Shown piece after piece: positions 28,941-36,879 of a stretch of DNA of 42,691 nt. The number at the start of each line of letters is the position of its first letter. The first letter of the stretch is position 1. The stretch comes from Marivivens sp. (GTDB lineage: Bacteria > Pseudomonadota > Alphaproteobacteria > Rhodobacterales > Rhodobacteraceae): assembly GCA_017643845.1 (NCBI GenBank), contig JAEPMR010000022.1:1-42691 (forward strand). The letters are read 5' to 3'. Below the pieces are notes generated by a model. That model was given only the letters and a program-made list of their open reading frames with translations. It was not told the DNA's origin and did not search any database. The position numbers and the translations under genes are program-made.

Positions 28941-29119
28941 CCTGTCCGATCTGTAATAAAGATACGGATGACCGCTATCGACCGTTTTGTTCGAAGCGCT
29001 GCGCCGATGTGGACTTGGCGAAGTGGCTTGGAGGGCAATATGCGTTCCCCTCACAAGATCCTTTGGACGAAGAGGATTTTGATGAGATCGCGCAAAGCGT
29101 TACTCGACGGGATCACTGA
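28937..29119 (+). CDS. yacG: DNA gyrase inhibitor YacG (zinc ribbon)
   Basis: A 60-aa zinc protein. CPIC (residues 3-6) and CSKRC (18-22) form the four-cysteine site, followed by VDLAKWLGGQYAFPSQDP, standard for YacG, which binds gyrase B. It overlaps the RNase gene by ATGA, completing the infA-maf-RNase-yacG run. Confidence 0.95.
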   Translation: MTCPICNKDTDDRYRPFCSKRCADVDLAKWLGGQYAFPSQDPLDEEDFDEIAQSVTRRDH

Positions 29120-29143
29120 CACAGACCAGAGTTTAAATGAGCG

Positions 29144-29173
29144 CGCGCCCAGTTGGGCGCGTTTTTGTTTTTA
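29144..29173 (+). terminator. Terminator of the infA-maf-RNase-yacG run
   Basis: CGCGCCC/GGGCGCG, a 7-bp stem with an AGTT loop (29144-29161), followed by TTTTTGTTTTT, 25 bases after the yacG stop. Confidence 0.93.
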
Positions 29174-29535
29174 TATTGGATCTCAATCAAAAAACCATTT
29201 ATGATTTATTATAATAAAGAATAAACAATCTTAAATTGATTTGTGATTTTCCGTTCATCCGATTTTTGCTCTCGATTTACAGACCTGCGAGGGATTTCTG
29301 CAATCTGGTCCCTGAAATTTATCCTATTGATGCATATTTTATTTCTTAATGATAATTCTATATCCTAAAGAGTATTTGTGATTACCTCTTATGAAGATTT
29401 TAGTATTTCTGAATCATTAATTTTGTGACTCTTGTGCGCAATTTGCCCATCCTTGAGCTGTATTGGGCTACCCTTATCCTATTGAAACTACACGTAAAGT
29501 AAATTCAATCCCGTTTCCCGTATTGATTGAGTGAA
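29174..29535. other. AT-rich intergenic region without genes
   Basis: A stretch strikingly richer in A and T than anything else in the window (for example around 29190-29260), with no plausible reading frame. It holds several TATAAT-like words and the repeated TTATCCTATTGA. The base composition suggests acquired DNA or a silenced/regulated promoter region for the large gene downstream. Confidence 0.7.
29319..29485 (+). repeat. Direct repeat TTATCCTATTGA (two copies)
   Basis: Exact 12-base copies at 29319-29330 and 29474-29485, 155 bases apart, with a shorter variant TATCCTA at 29361-29367. They could be binding sites for an activator or repressor of the downstream gene. Confidence 0.5.
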
Positions 29536-29584
29536 GGCGAGGCAAATGCCCTCGCCGGGACGACTCAGACGGAAAATTCCCGGC
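29536..29584 (+). promoter_or_regulatory. Leader with two mutually exclusive hairpins
   Basis: Stem A pairs 29536-29542 with 29550-29556 (GGCGAGG/CCTCGCC). Stem B pairs 29554-29560 with 29578-29584 (GCCGGGA/TCCCGGC). Both are seven perfect pairs and share bases 29554-29556, so they cannot form fully together. They end 23 bases before the start codon at 29608, suggesting a folding switch or translational control. Confidence 0.45.
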
Positions 29585-29607
29585 CTCTCTGACAAAGGTT
29601 GGGAAAA

Positions 29608-32454
29608 ATGGGTGAGTATACAATTAAATTCGATGCAGCGAATTTTGCATCTGATACGATTACTCAGGACCTGCTCGGTGTAAATGTAGTTTTCACCAAA
29701 GATTACGTGGATGAAGGGTCTGCATTCTCCCGTTTTGTCGATAAGATGGGCTTTAACGAATTTCGTTTTCCGGGCGGCACCGTAACCGAGGAGAAATTCG
29801 CGCCAGATAATGAATTGTCGGATCGTTTCTGGGATGCGAATGATACAGGTGGTTATGATGCAGAAGGTGGAAGCCGTATCGTCACCGCGCGCGCTTTCAT
29901 CGAATATGCGGCAGCGCGTGACGGCAGTATTGATTGGGTCCTGCCAACCGAAAACTATTTTTCGGACGAGGTGGATGAGGACGGTCATCGCGAACCCTCT
30001 GACTATGCGATCTATACGCTTCTCGACGATGTAAGCCGCCTGTTGGATGGTCAGTATGGTGAGGTCGATCTCGACACGATCACAATCGGCAACGAGTACT
30101 GGTACAAGCAGCAGCGGATGACGCCGGAAGAATACGGCAAGATCACCAATGAACTCGCCAAAGGGTTGCAACTGGTGTTCGACGCGCATCGTGCGACGCT
30201 TGATGACCCTGACAGTTGGGAAGAGCCTAAAATCGCGATGCAGGCCGCTTTGCGGAACCGGCCCGAGGACAACGAGAAGATCCTAAGTCAGATGGACATG
30301 GAAGCCCGGGCCGCCATCGATACTGTGGAAACCCATTATTATCCCGATGACTACGATCTGATCACATCCTATGACGGTGTGTTCGATCGGCTCGACGAGA
30401 TCCAGGCGGCTGAGGGCTTCGGTGAACTGGAATACAATATCTCCGAGTGGAACCTCCGTATGGATGAAAATGCCGATCAGGGCATGGAGCAGGGCTCCAG
30501 CATGATTGAGCTTTTCGCCGAAATGGCGGAGCATGGCGTTGATCAAGCAGCGGTTTGGGGCACTGCATATAAGAAATTGCAGACCCGTCTGGCCGAGCTG
30601 GAAAAAGACCCTGATGCCGCTGACGGCTGGGGCTTCAATATGACGGCACCCGGCGAGGTGATGCGCCTGATGATCGAAAGCGTCGAAGGTACGCGGTTGC
30701 TCGATGCGACGACGCCAGAGAGCTTCCGTTCAGGGATCAGCGAAGATGCGGCAGGTCAGGTGACCATGCGGGCTTTCGCAGGTGAGAGCGACACAGTTGT
30801 TTTCCTTTCGTCGCGCAGTTCTGAAGAGATATCCCTGACACTGGATATGGACGATTTGGTTGGTGATTATGGTCATCTTGCCGGTGTCCAGCTGACGGCA
30901 ATGGATGACCCGACTACCACTGATATCGACGAGGGGCTGGCGACCGAGGATACGGCTCGCGCGCACATGTCTACGATGGGTGAAAGTGATCTCATCGATG
31001 CAAACGGCAACATCCGCCTGACATTGGACGGCTATGACATCGTCCGCCTGACCTTCACCAAGGATGGGCATGGTGTTTCGCTGCGCGGGCAGGATGAGGC
31101 CATTGCACCGGATGCGGATGTCAATGACACACTGATCGGGACCAACTTTGACGATACTTTATATGGTGGCGCCGGTGATGACCTCTTGATGGGGCAGGGA
31201 GGGGACGACCTGATCATGTCCGGGTCCGGTGATGACACTCTGTTGGGCGGCGCAGGAGAGGACATCCTTGTGGCAACCGGCGAACGGGCTTTTCTGGATG
31301 GCGGGGAGGATGCGACTCACTTCATTGTAGATACTGGTACTGATGCGACCATCGAAGGGTTCGATCTCGAAAAAGGGGATACGCTGAGCTTCTTTCGTGC
31401 CTATCAGAGCGCGGAAGATGCAATGGAGGCAGCGATTGTCGAGAATGGCAACGTGATCTTCATCCATGAAGGCGGGAACACAACCCTGATCGGTGCGGCC
31501 GACCAGTTTGAAGGGCTGGCCAGTGCGATGAGCGACTTTGCAGAGAGTGGCAAGGCTGTCGATTACCTGAATGAGCTGTTCGGTGATACCGAGCCGGTTG
31601 CGGAGGCCTCGGCCCTGACCGTCGAAGCAGCTTTTGAGGATGACGACGCATTGGAGCAGCTGTTGATCGAAGGAAGTCCGGACGAGATCGGGACGTTCCT
31701 TGATAGCCTCTCGACAGACGAGATGGTGACGCTGTTTGATACTGTGAATGTCGATGCACTGATGGCCACAATTCCAGGTGAGAACTTTGCCGCAATGCTG
31801 AACGGGCTGGATAGCGACACGCTACAGGCGTTTCTCGATGCGGCGCAGCCAGAATCACTCCTCTCCCAGTTCTCGCGGATCGGTGAAGCAGCAGCGGATA
31901 TGCTGATCGACATGGATGATGCTGTCGCCGAGGCCTATTTGGACCGTCTGGAGGACTCGGATTTCGAGGATATTCCACTTGATTTCGAGGGGGAGCAGTT
32001 GTTCGCCCTGCGCGATGCGATGGCAGCTGCGGGTTACGATCAAGACGCGGCACGGCTGGAGGCCGAGGCGACCCAACGTGGGTTCTCGCTCGAAGATCAG
32101 GCTGCGATGGAAGAAGAGGCCGAGGACGACGTAAGCGGGTATAGCGGCGTCGAGTGTTTTGTTGCGACAGCAGCCTACGCCGACGGCCATCACCCGGATG
32201 TCGTGCATCTGCGAGAACTCCGCGATCATGTTCTTGTCCATTTCGCGCTGGGACGGGCATTTATCTGGACCTACTGGCGCGTGGGTCCGTGGCTTGCTGA
32301 TGCATTACGACCCTATCCGGGTGCGCGCAGCGTGGCGCGGCAGCTTTTGGGGCGGTTTGTTTCTGTGCTGCGACGCTCGGATTTTGTGGGGCGCCATGAC
32401 CACGGCTACCGCAATGCGGCCTATCTTTCGGGGCGTATGAAACCGTCGCGATAA
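29608..32454 (+). CDS. Modular protein: clan-A-like glycosidase barrel, RTX repeats, helical repeats, CFI-box-like C-terminus
   Basis: A 948-aa protein from ATG 29608 (AAGG upstream); a TTG three codons earlier is less likely. Residues 1-370 resemble a clan-A TIM-barrel glycosidase: GVNVVF and FRFPGGTVTEEKF near the start, Glu163 in TITIGNEYWYK as acid/base, and Glu280 in YNISEWNLRM as nucleophile. A beta region follows to about 490. Residues 505-555 carry four glycine/aspartate nonapeptides (GGAGDDLL, GQGGDDLI, GSGDDTLL, GGAGEDIL) that bind calcium. Residues 660-800 are acidic amphipathic helical repeats. The end (850-948) begins CFVATAAYADGHHP and resembles the CFI-box C-terminal domain. 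There is no N-terminal signal peptide; RTX repeats imply type I secretion, but no secretion genes are adjacent. The substrate is unknown. Confidence 0.85.
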   Translation: MGEYTIKFDAANFASDTITQDLLGVNVVFTKDYVDEGSAFSRFVDKMGFNEFRFPGGTVTEEKFAPDNELSDRFWDANDTGGYDAEGGSRIVTARAFIEYAAARDGSIDWVLPTENYFSDEVDEDGHREPSDYAIYTLLDDVSRLLDGQYGEVDLDTITIGNEYWYKQQRMTPEEYGKITNELAKGLQLVFDAHRATLDDPDSWEEPKIAMQAALRNRPEDNEKILSQMDMEARAAIDTVETHYYPDDYDLITSYDGVFDRLDEIQAAEGFGELEYNISEWNLRMDENADQGMEQGSSMIELFAEMAEHGVDQAAVWGTAYKKLQTRLAELEKDPDAADGWGFNMTAPGEVMRLMIESVEGTRLLDATTPESFRSGISEDAAGQVTMRAFAGESDTVVFLSSRSSEEISLTLDMDDLVGDYGHLAGVQLTAMDDPTTTDIDEGLATEDTARAHMSTMGESDLIDANGNIRLTLDGYDIVRLTFTKDGHGVSLRGQDEAIAPDADVNDTLIGTNFDDTLYGGAGDDLLMGQGGDDLIMSGSGDDTLLGGAGEDILVATGERAFLDGGEDATHFIVDTGTDATIEGFDLEKGDTLSFFRAYQSAEDAMEAAIVENGNVIFIHEGGNTTLIGAADQFEGLASAMSDFAESGKAVDYLNELFGDTEPVAEASALTVEAAFEDDDALEQLLIEGSPDEIGTFLDSLSTDEMVTLFDTVNVDALMATIPGENFAAMLNGLDSDTLQAFLDAAQPESLLSQFSRIGEAAADMLIDMDDAVAEAYLDRLEDSDFEDIPLDFEGEQLFALRDAMAAAGYDQDAARLEAEATQRGFSLEDQAAMEEEAEDDVSGYSGVECFVATAAYADGHHPDVVHLRELRDHVLVHFALGRAFIWTYWRVGPWLADALRPYPGARSVARQLLGRFVSVLRRSDFVGRHDHGYRNAAYLSGRMKPSR

Positions 32455-32559
32455 AAACTTAGATACAGGCCATTTTTGCGGTCAAAACCCTCTGGACACT
32501 GCGCGACCTCGCGTCTAGAAGATCGCGACCCCAGAGAACTGGCAATGCCGGTTTCCCGT

Positions 32560-32634
32560 GCCCGGGTAGCTCAGGGGTAGAGCAGTGGATTGAAAATCCT
32601 CGTGTCGGTGGTTCGATTCCGCCCCCGGGCACCA
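32560..32634 (+). tRNA. tRNA-Phe (anticodon GAA)
   Basis: A 75-nt cloverleaf with encoded CCA: acceptor GCCCGGG/CCCGGGC, D arm GCTC...GAGC, anticodon loop TTGAAAA and T arm GGTGG TTCGATT CCGCC. The anticodon stem GTGGA/TCCTC contains one U-U mismatch at the second pair. Confidence 0.96.
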
Positions 32635-32957
32635 TCATCCCCACAGATCATTCGTCGTCTGGCTATTTGCTTTCTTGCGTGTGCAACGGGGTAGGGGATA
32701 CGCCGGAAATCCTCTGTGCATTTCGACGAACCCCAAGCGTTTGCCCCTGCCGGGCGCAGGTCAGTTTGGTTTGACGGGCATATACATTGTGTGGTCTGCT
32801 TATCCGGCCGATTAGTTTTTTCGCCAATAGGGTATAATCGCCAAGTTCATAATGATGCCACAAGTAAAGCAGAGACGTGATTTTGGGGTAACTTCCAGGC
32901 GTGCGCAATCTGTGCTCCACGCGGCCGAATACTAGGTCGGGGCCGAGGACGGGTGCG
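32635..32957 (+). promoter_or_regulatory. Gene-free spacer with candidate cyclase promoter
   Basis: These 323 bases after tRNA-Phe contain no convincing gene; the minus-strand open frame here runs on into the cyclase gene and is a shadow. A perfect TATAAT at 32833-32838 is the best -10 for the cyclase gene, 120 bases before its start, but no consensus -35 is seen. No integrase or repeated tRNA 3' end is present. Confidence 0.35.
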
Positions 32958-35900
32958 ATGAATATTGTCGAATGGCTCAAAGATCTGAACCTTGAGAAGT
33001 ATGTCGATCTCTTCGATGAAAACGGTATAGATTTCGAAATTTTACCGTCGCTCTCGCCTGACGACCTGAAGGAGGCGGGGGTCAAGGCGGTCGGTGATCG
33101 CCGGAAGATTCTCAACGCGATCGAGGAGCTCAAGGCTGGCGTGGATAAAGCGCCATCTGTTCCGCCTGCGCAAGATCTGACGCAAAGTCCCATCACTGAG
33201 CGCCGTCAGATGACCATCCTTTTCTGCGATATTGTCGGATCGACGGAAATTGTTGCGCGATCGGATCCTGAGGAGGTACGCGGCCTTTTAACCGCCTTTT
33301 TCAAGACAATTGACGAGCAGTCTCAAGCACATAGCGGCTATATCGCCAAGCGTCTTGGTGATGGTGCATTGATCTATTTTGGCTACCCTTACGCCCTTGA
33401 AAACAACGCGGAGTCAGCCGCACGCGCGTCGCTTTCCATTGTTCAGGAAGCTACCAAGCTGTCCTGGCCTGATGGCACGCCACTGATGGTCCGTGTGGGA
33501 TTTGCGACTGGCACCGTCGTGGTAGGAGACGCGATCGGTTTGGGAGAAGCCAGCGTTGAGGTGGTGGGCGATACGGCACATCTTGCGGCCCGCCTGCAAT
33601 CACTCGCGCAACCGGGCCAGATATTGATCGACGAACGGAGCCGCCGACTGCTGGGCAATCTGATGCGTTTCGAGGACTATGGCGATCATGAATTGAAGGG
33701 CTATAGCCAGCCTGTCAGGGTCTCGAGGGTCCTCGATGTTTCCAGTGCGCGCGGGCGTTTTGCCGGGTTAAGAGCAGGCCGGATGTCTGATTTTGGGGGC
33801 CGAAATGACAGCCTGAACTTGCTGAAATCCGCATGCCAGTCTGCTTTGGTGGGGCGTGGCCGCCCTGTATGCGTGAGCGGGCCAGCTGGGATCGGGAAGT
33901 CTCGGCTTACTCATGAATTGGCGATCTCGGCGCAAGCTATGGGGATGGACGTCGTTTCCTGGTTCTGTTCGGTTGGCGACCAAAATACGGCTTTTGCCCC
34001 AATTATCGAGCATTATAGCCAATTGCTTGAAAATACGGAGACCCGCGACTGGCCGGAGATACTGAAAAAGGGCTCTAGTGATCCTGCGATTGTATCTGCG
34101 CTTTTTGATAATCTGGTTGGCAAGCCTGTTTCATGCCCTGAATTGGCCGGATACTCCCCCGCGCGAATTCGGCGTGTGACGATTGAAGCCATAGTTGAGC
34201 AGGTGACCATTGCTGCCGAGGAACGGCCTGTGCTTTTGATCGTGGAGGATAATCACTGGGTCGATCCTTCGACGAGTGAGGTCCTGGAGATTCTGGCGGG
34301 GCGTTCACTGGAGTGTCCGTTGCTCGTTTTGATCACACAACGTCCCGAAAAGGAGGATGCCTGGGTCAACGAAGCTCATGTGGAGCAAGTTCGCCTGCAA
34401 CCAATTGACCGCGATACCTGCCGCGCAATCGTCGCTCAGGTCTTTGCAGAGCGCACGTTGTCCGATGAGCAGATGCAAAGGATCATCGACAAGGCCGATG
34501 GGATTCCCCTATTCGCCGAGGAATTGGCTCGCTCAATTGCAGACGCTGAAGGCAGCGCGGTTGGCGTCGTTCCTGATACGCTCCGCGATGCATTGATGTC
34601 ACGGGTCGACAGGTTGCAGGCTCTGCGGAAGGTCATCCAAACTGCGGCGCTCGTCGGGCGGAGTTTCGGCAAGGAAATCTTGTATGAGGTTACACCGTTT
34701 TCGCAGCGCGAAGTTGATGAAACACTGCAATCAATGGTGGCCGCAGACATCATCGAGGGTGACGACTCTCCGGGTGTCGATTACCGTTTTCAACACGCGC
34801 TTTTACAGGATACGCTTGCCAGCGCACTCCTCAGAAATGAACGTACCGAAATCCATGGACGGATCGCTGAGGTGCTTGTTGCGGAGCAAGGTGTAAAAGG
34901 TCACACCCATGACAGGATTGCCTATCACTTCGCCAGTGCCGGGCAGAGTATGCGCGCCTTGGAATTCTATGTGATAGCTGCGCAGATCGCGCTTGGTCGC
35001 TTTGCGAATAAAGAGGCGGTTGGGCATCTGGATCGAGCCCTCGAACTAATCGCGGATGCCCCAACGGACGAGATCCGCGACGAGGCTGAACTGGGTATAC
35101 AGACGCTTCGCGGTCTGGCCCTAATGATGCTCAGCGGATGGGCTGCGGATGAGGTGGGTGCGGCCTATTTGCGGGCGCAGCAGCTATGGCAAAAGGCCGG
35201 TGCTGCCGCACCAGACAGATTTCCCATTGCAATGGGATTGCTTAGCTATTCGATTGTGCGCGGCGATCTATTGGGATCCAAAGTTTTAGGAAGAGATGCG
35301 TTAAAAATTGCGGAGGAAGTAAAGGACGACGAACTGATCAGCGCGGCGGAGCACGAATACGGCGCATGCATGGTCTATATTGGCGAATTCGATGAGGCTG
35401 AGCGGCGCCTCAGCCGATGCGTTGACCTCTACAAGCCGGGCGAACATGACGGTCATATGGTGTATTGCGGCAAACATCAGGTGGTCAGCGGCTATATTCA
35501 TTTGGGAATGGTGAATGCCTGCCGCGGGCGTCTTCTTCAGAAAGGTGAATACATGCGTCGTGCCATCGAATTGGCCGAGCATCTGAACCACCCCTTTTCG
35601 ATCAGTTTCGCACGTTTGGTCGACTGCTCTAACATGCGGTGTGGTATGGAAGTCGACCGTCTTGAAAAGGCCACGGAAATTGCGCTGGAGCTTGGCCACA
35701 GGCAGGGATACCCGCATGTCATTGCGCAGGCGATGGTTCTACAGGGATGGACCCAGGGTCTTATGGGGCGGGTGCAGGAGGGCTTGGCGCTTCTTGTTTC
35801 CGGGTTGGAAATGTGGATCGGGATGGGAGCACGGCTTGGTATTCCACAGTACCATGGACTGTTGTCCGAGCTCCAACTTTTGAGCGGTGATCCCGGCGGG

Positions 35901-36233
35901 GCGCTTAAAACTGTGGAAAAGGCCATCGCACTCCAGGACGAAACGCATGAATATATGCTTTCTGCGGACATTTGGCGGATTAAGGGCGATATACTGCGAG
36001 CTTCAGGTGCGGATGGAAACACGTTAAAGGAGAGCTACGGAACTTCTTTTGATTTAGCGCGTCGCAATGGGTCTCCGCATTTCGAACTTGTCGCGTTGTC
36101 GCGTCTGGCGGCACTGGATAAAGAATACAAAACTGAATTCAAAAAGATTTTTGACAAACGTCCTGCCTATGTTTCATCGTGGTTGATGAACAGGCTGGCG
36201 CGAGAGTCTGAAAAATTTAGCAACCTTGAGTAG
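32958..36233 (+). CDS. SAM domain / class III nucleotide cyclase / AAA ATPase / TPR protein
   Basis: A 1091-aa cytoplasmic signalling protein from ATG 32958; the open frame begins 19 codons earlier without support. Residues 1-58 form a sterile alpha motif (NIVEWLKDLNLEKYVDLFDE). The cyclase domain (about 80-260) has metal-binding Asp91 (LFCDIVGST) and Asp135 (KRLGDGALIYFG), with Lys131 likely for adenine recognition. The transition-state segment is GDTAHLAARLQ: Arg212 is present, but the usual Asn is His208. The ATPase has Walker A GPAGIGKS (308-315) and Walker B LLIVEDNHWVD. The C-terminal half is TPR-like helices. It probably makes cAMP in response to partners bound by the ATPase/TPR part. 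The GNAT gene follows after 17 bases. Confidence 0.92.
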   Translation: MNIVEWLKDLNLEKYVDLFDENGIDFEILPSLSPDDLKEAGVKAVGDRRKILNAIEELKAGVDKAPSVPPAQDLTQSPITERRQMTILFCDIVGSTEIVARSDPEEVRGLLTAFFKTIDEQSQAHSGYIAKRLGDGALIYFGYPYALENNAESAARASLSIVQEATKLSWPDGTPLMVRVGFATGTVVVGDAIGLGEASVEVVGDTAHLAARLQSLAQPGQILIDERSRRLLGNLMRFEDYGDHELKGYSQPVRVSRVLDVSSARGRFAGLRAGRMSDFGGRNDSLNLLKSACQSALVGRGRPVCVSGPAGIGKSRLTHELAISAQAMGMDVVSWFCSVGDQNTAFAPIIEHYSQLLENTETRDWPEILKKGSSDPAIVSALFDNLVGKPVSCPELAGYSPARIRRVTIEAIVEQVTIAAEERPVLLIVEDNHWVDPSTSEVLEILAGRSLECPLLVLITQRPEKEDAWVNEAHVEQVRLQPIDRDTCRAIVAQVFAERTLSDEQMQRIIDKADGIPLFAEELARSIADAEGSAVGVVPDTLRDALMSRVDRLQALRKVIQTAALVGRSFGKEILYEVTPFSQREVDETLQSMVAADIIEGDDSPGVDYRFQHALLQDTLASALLRNERTEIHGRIAEVLVAEQGVKGHTHDRIAYHFASAGQSMRALEFYVIAAQIALGRFANKEAVGHLDRALELIADAPTDEIRDEAELGIQTLRGLALMMLSGWAADEVGAAYLRAQQLWQKAGAAAPDRFPIAMGLLSYSIVRGDLLGSKVLGRDALKIAEEVKDDELISAAEHEYGACMVYIGEFDEAERRLSRCVDLYKPGEHDGHMVYCGKHQVVSGYIHLGMVNACRGRLLQKGEYMRRAIELAEHLNHPFSISFARLVDCSNMRCGMEVDRLEKATEIALELGHRQGYPHVIAQAMVLQGWTQGLMGRVQEGLALLVSGLEMWIGMGARLGIPQYHGLLSELQLLSGDPGGALKTVEKAIALQDETHEYMLSADIWRIKGDILRASGADGNTLKESYGTSFDLARRNGSPHFELVALSRLAALDKEYKTEFKKIFDKRPAYVSSWLMNRLARESEKFSNLE

Positions 36234-36250
36234 ACATTTGGAGAAGCACA

Positions 36251-36841
36251 TTGGGACAGATTGAGATCAAATCCGCAGATGAGGCGACAAAAGACCATGT
36301 GCTGAGATCTATTGCGATTGGTTTCGCCGCCGATCCAATCGCGCGATGGAACTGGCCGCAGGCCTCGATCTACTACGAGGCAATGCCCCGCTTTGCATAT
36401 GGCTTCGGCGGTGAGAGTTTCGGAGCTGGAACGGCCTTCTATGCCGGCAATTATGATTGCGTCTCAATGTGGCTGCCGCCGGGTAAGAACCCTAACCCAG
36501 ACCTGATTGGACCGGTGTTTGCCGAGACGGCCCCTCCCGAGATTGGCGAGGATCTGGAAGACTTCTTTGGCCAGTTGATGGCAGCAAGACCAATGGATCG
36601 CGAACACTGGTATCTGACGATGATCTGCACGGATCCGGCCAAGCGAAATCAGAAGTTGGGCGAGGCCATCATGCGCCATGTGCTCGATATTTGTGATCGG
36701 GACGGCGTGCTGGCTTATCTGGAGTCATCCAATCCCCTAAATATGCCGTTCTACGAACGCTTGGGGTTCGAGGTGTGCGGACGTGTGCAGGCCGGATCAT
36801 CGCCGGTGTTTACGCCGATGAAGCGCGAACCTCAAAAATAG
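36251..36841 (+). CDS. GNAT-family N-acetyltransferase
   Basis: A 196-aa protein starting at TTG 36251, supported by GGAGAAG five bases before it and the lack of an earlier in-frame start. The C-terminal half shows the GNAT core (WYLTMICTDPAKRNQKLGEAIM and YLESSNPLNMPFYERLGFEV). The acetyl-CoA loop reads R-N-Q-K-L-G, so the first glycine of the usual R-x-x-G-x-G is Lys. It may be co-transcribed with the cyclase gene. Confidence 0.8.
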   Translation: MGQIEIKSADEATKDHVLRSIAIGFAADPIARWNWPQASIYYEAMPRFAYGFGGESFGAGTAFYAGNYDCVSMWLPPGKNPNPDLIGPVFAETAPPEIGEDLEDFFGQLMAARPMDREHWYLTMICTDPAKRNQKLGEAIMRHVLDICDRDGVLAYLESSNPLNMPFYERLGFEVCGRVQAGSSPVFTPMKREPQK

Positions 36842-36879
36842 TCCTCGCCGCTAACTCGGCCGATTTGAAGGAACGCGCG

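Noticed and set aside
28022-29038. A 338-aa minus-strand frame
   Set aside because: Antisense to the RNase E/G-like gene and yacG, rich in Ser/Arg/Pro; no domain seen.
31460-32260. A 266-aa minus-strand frame
   Set aside because: Antisense to the modular protein; Arg/Pro/His-rich translation typical of a shadow.
29608-32454. A complete type I secretion operon with the RTX protein
   Set aside because: No HlyB-, HlyD- or TolC-like genes lie next to it; the ABC exporter fragment at the window start is 29 kb away and shows no link.
32560-32957. Possible integration site of a mobile element at tRNA-Phe
   Set aside because: No integrase, no duplicated tRNA 3' end and no phage or plasmid genes were found within the window.
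32663-33196. A 177-aa minus-strand frame partly in the tRNA-Phe to cyclase spacer
   Set aside because: Most of it is antisense to the SAM and cyclase start; no motif or ribosome-binding site.
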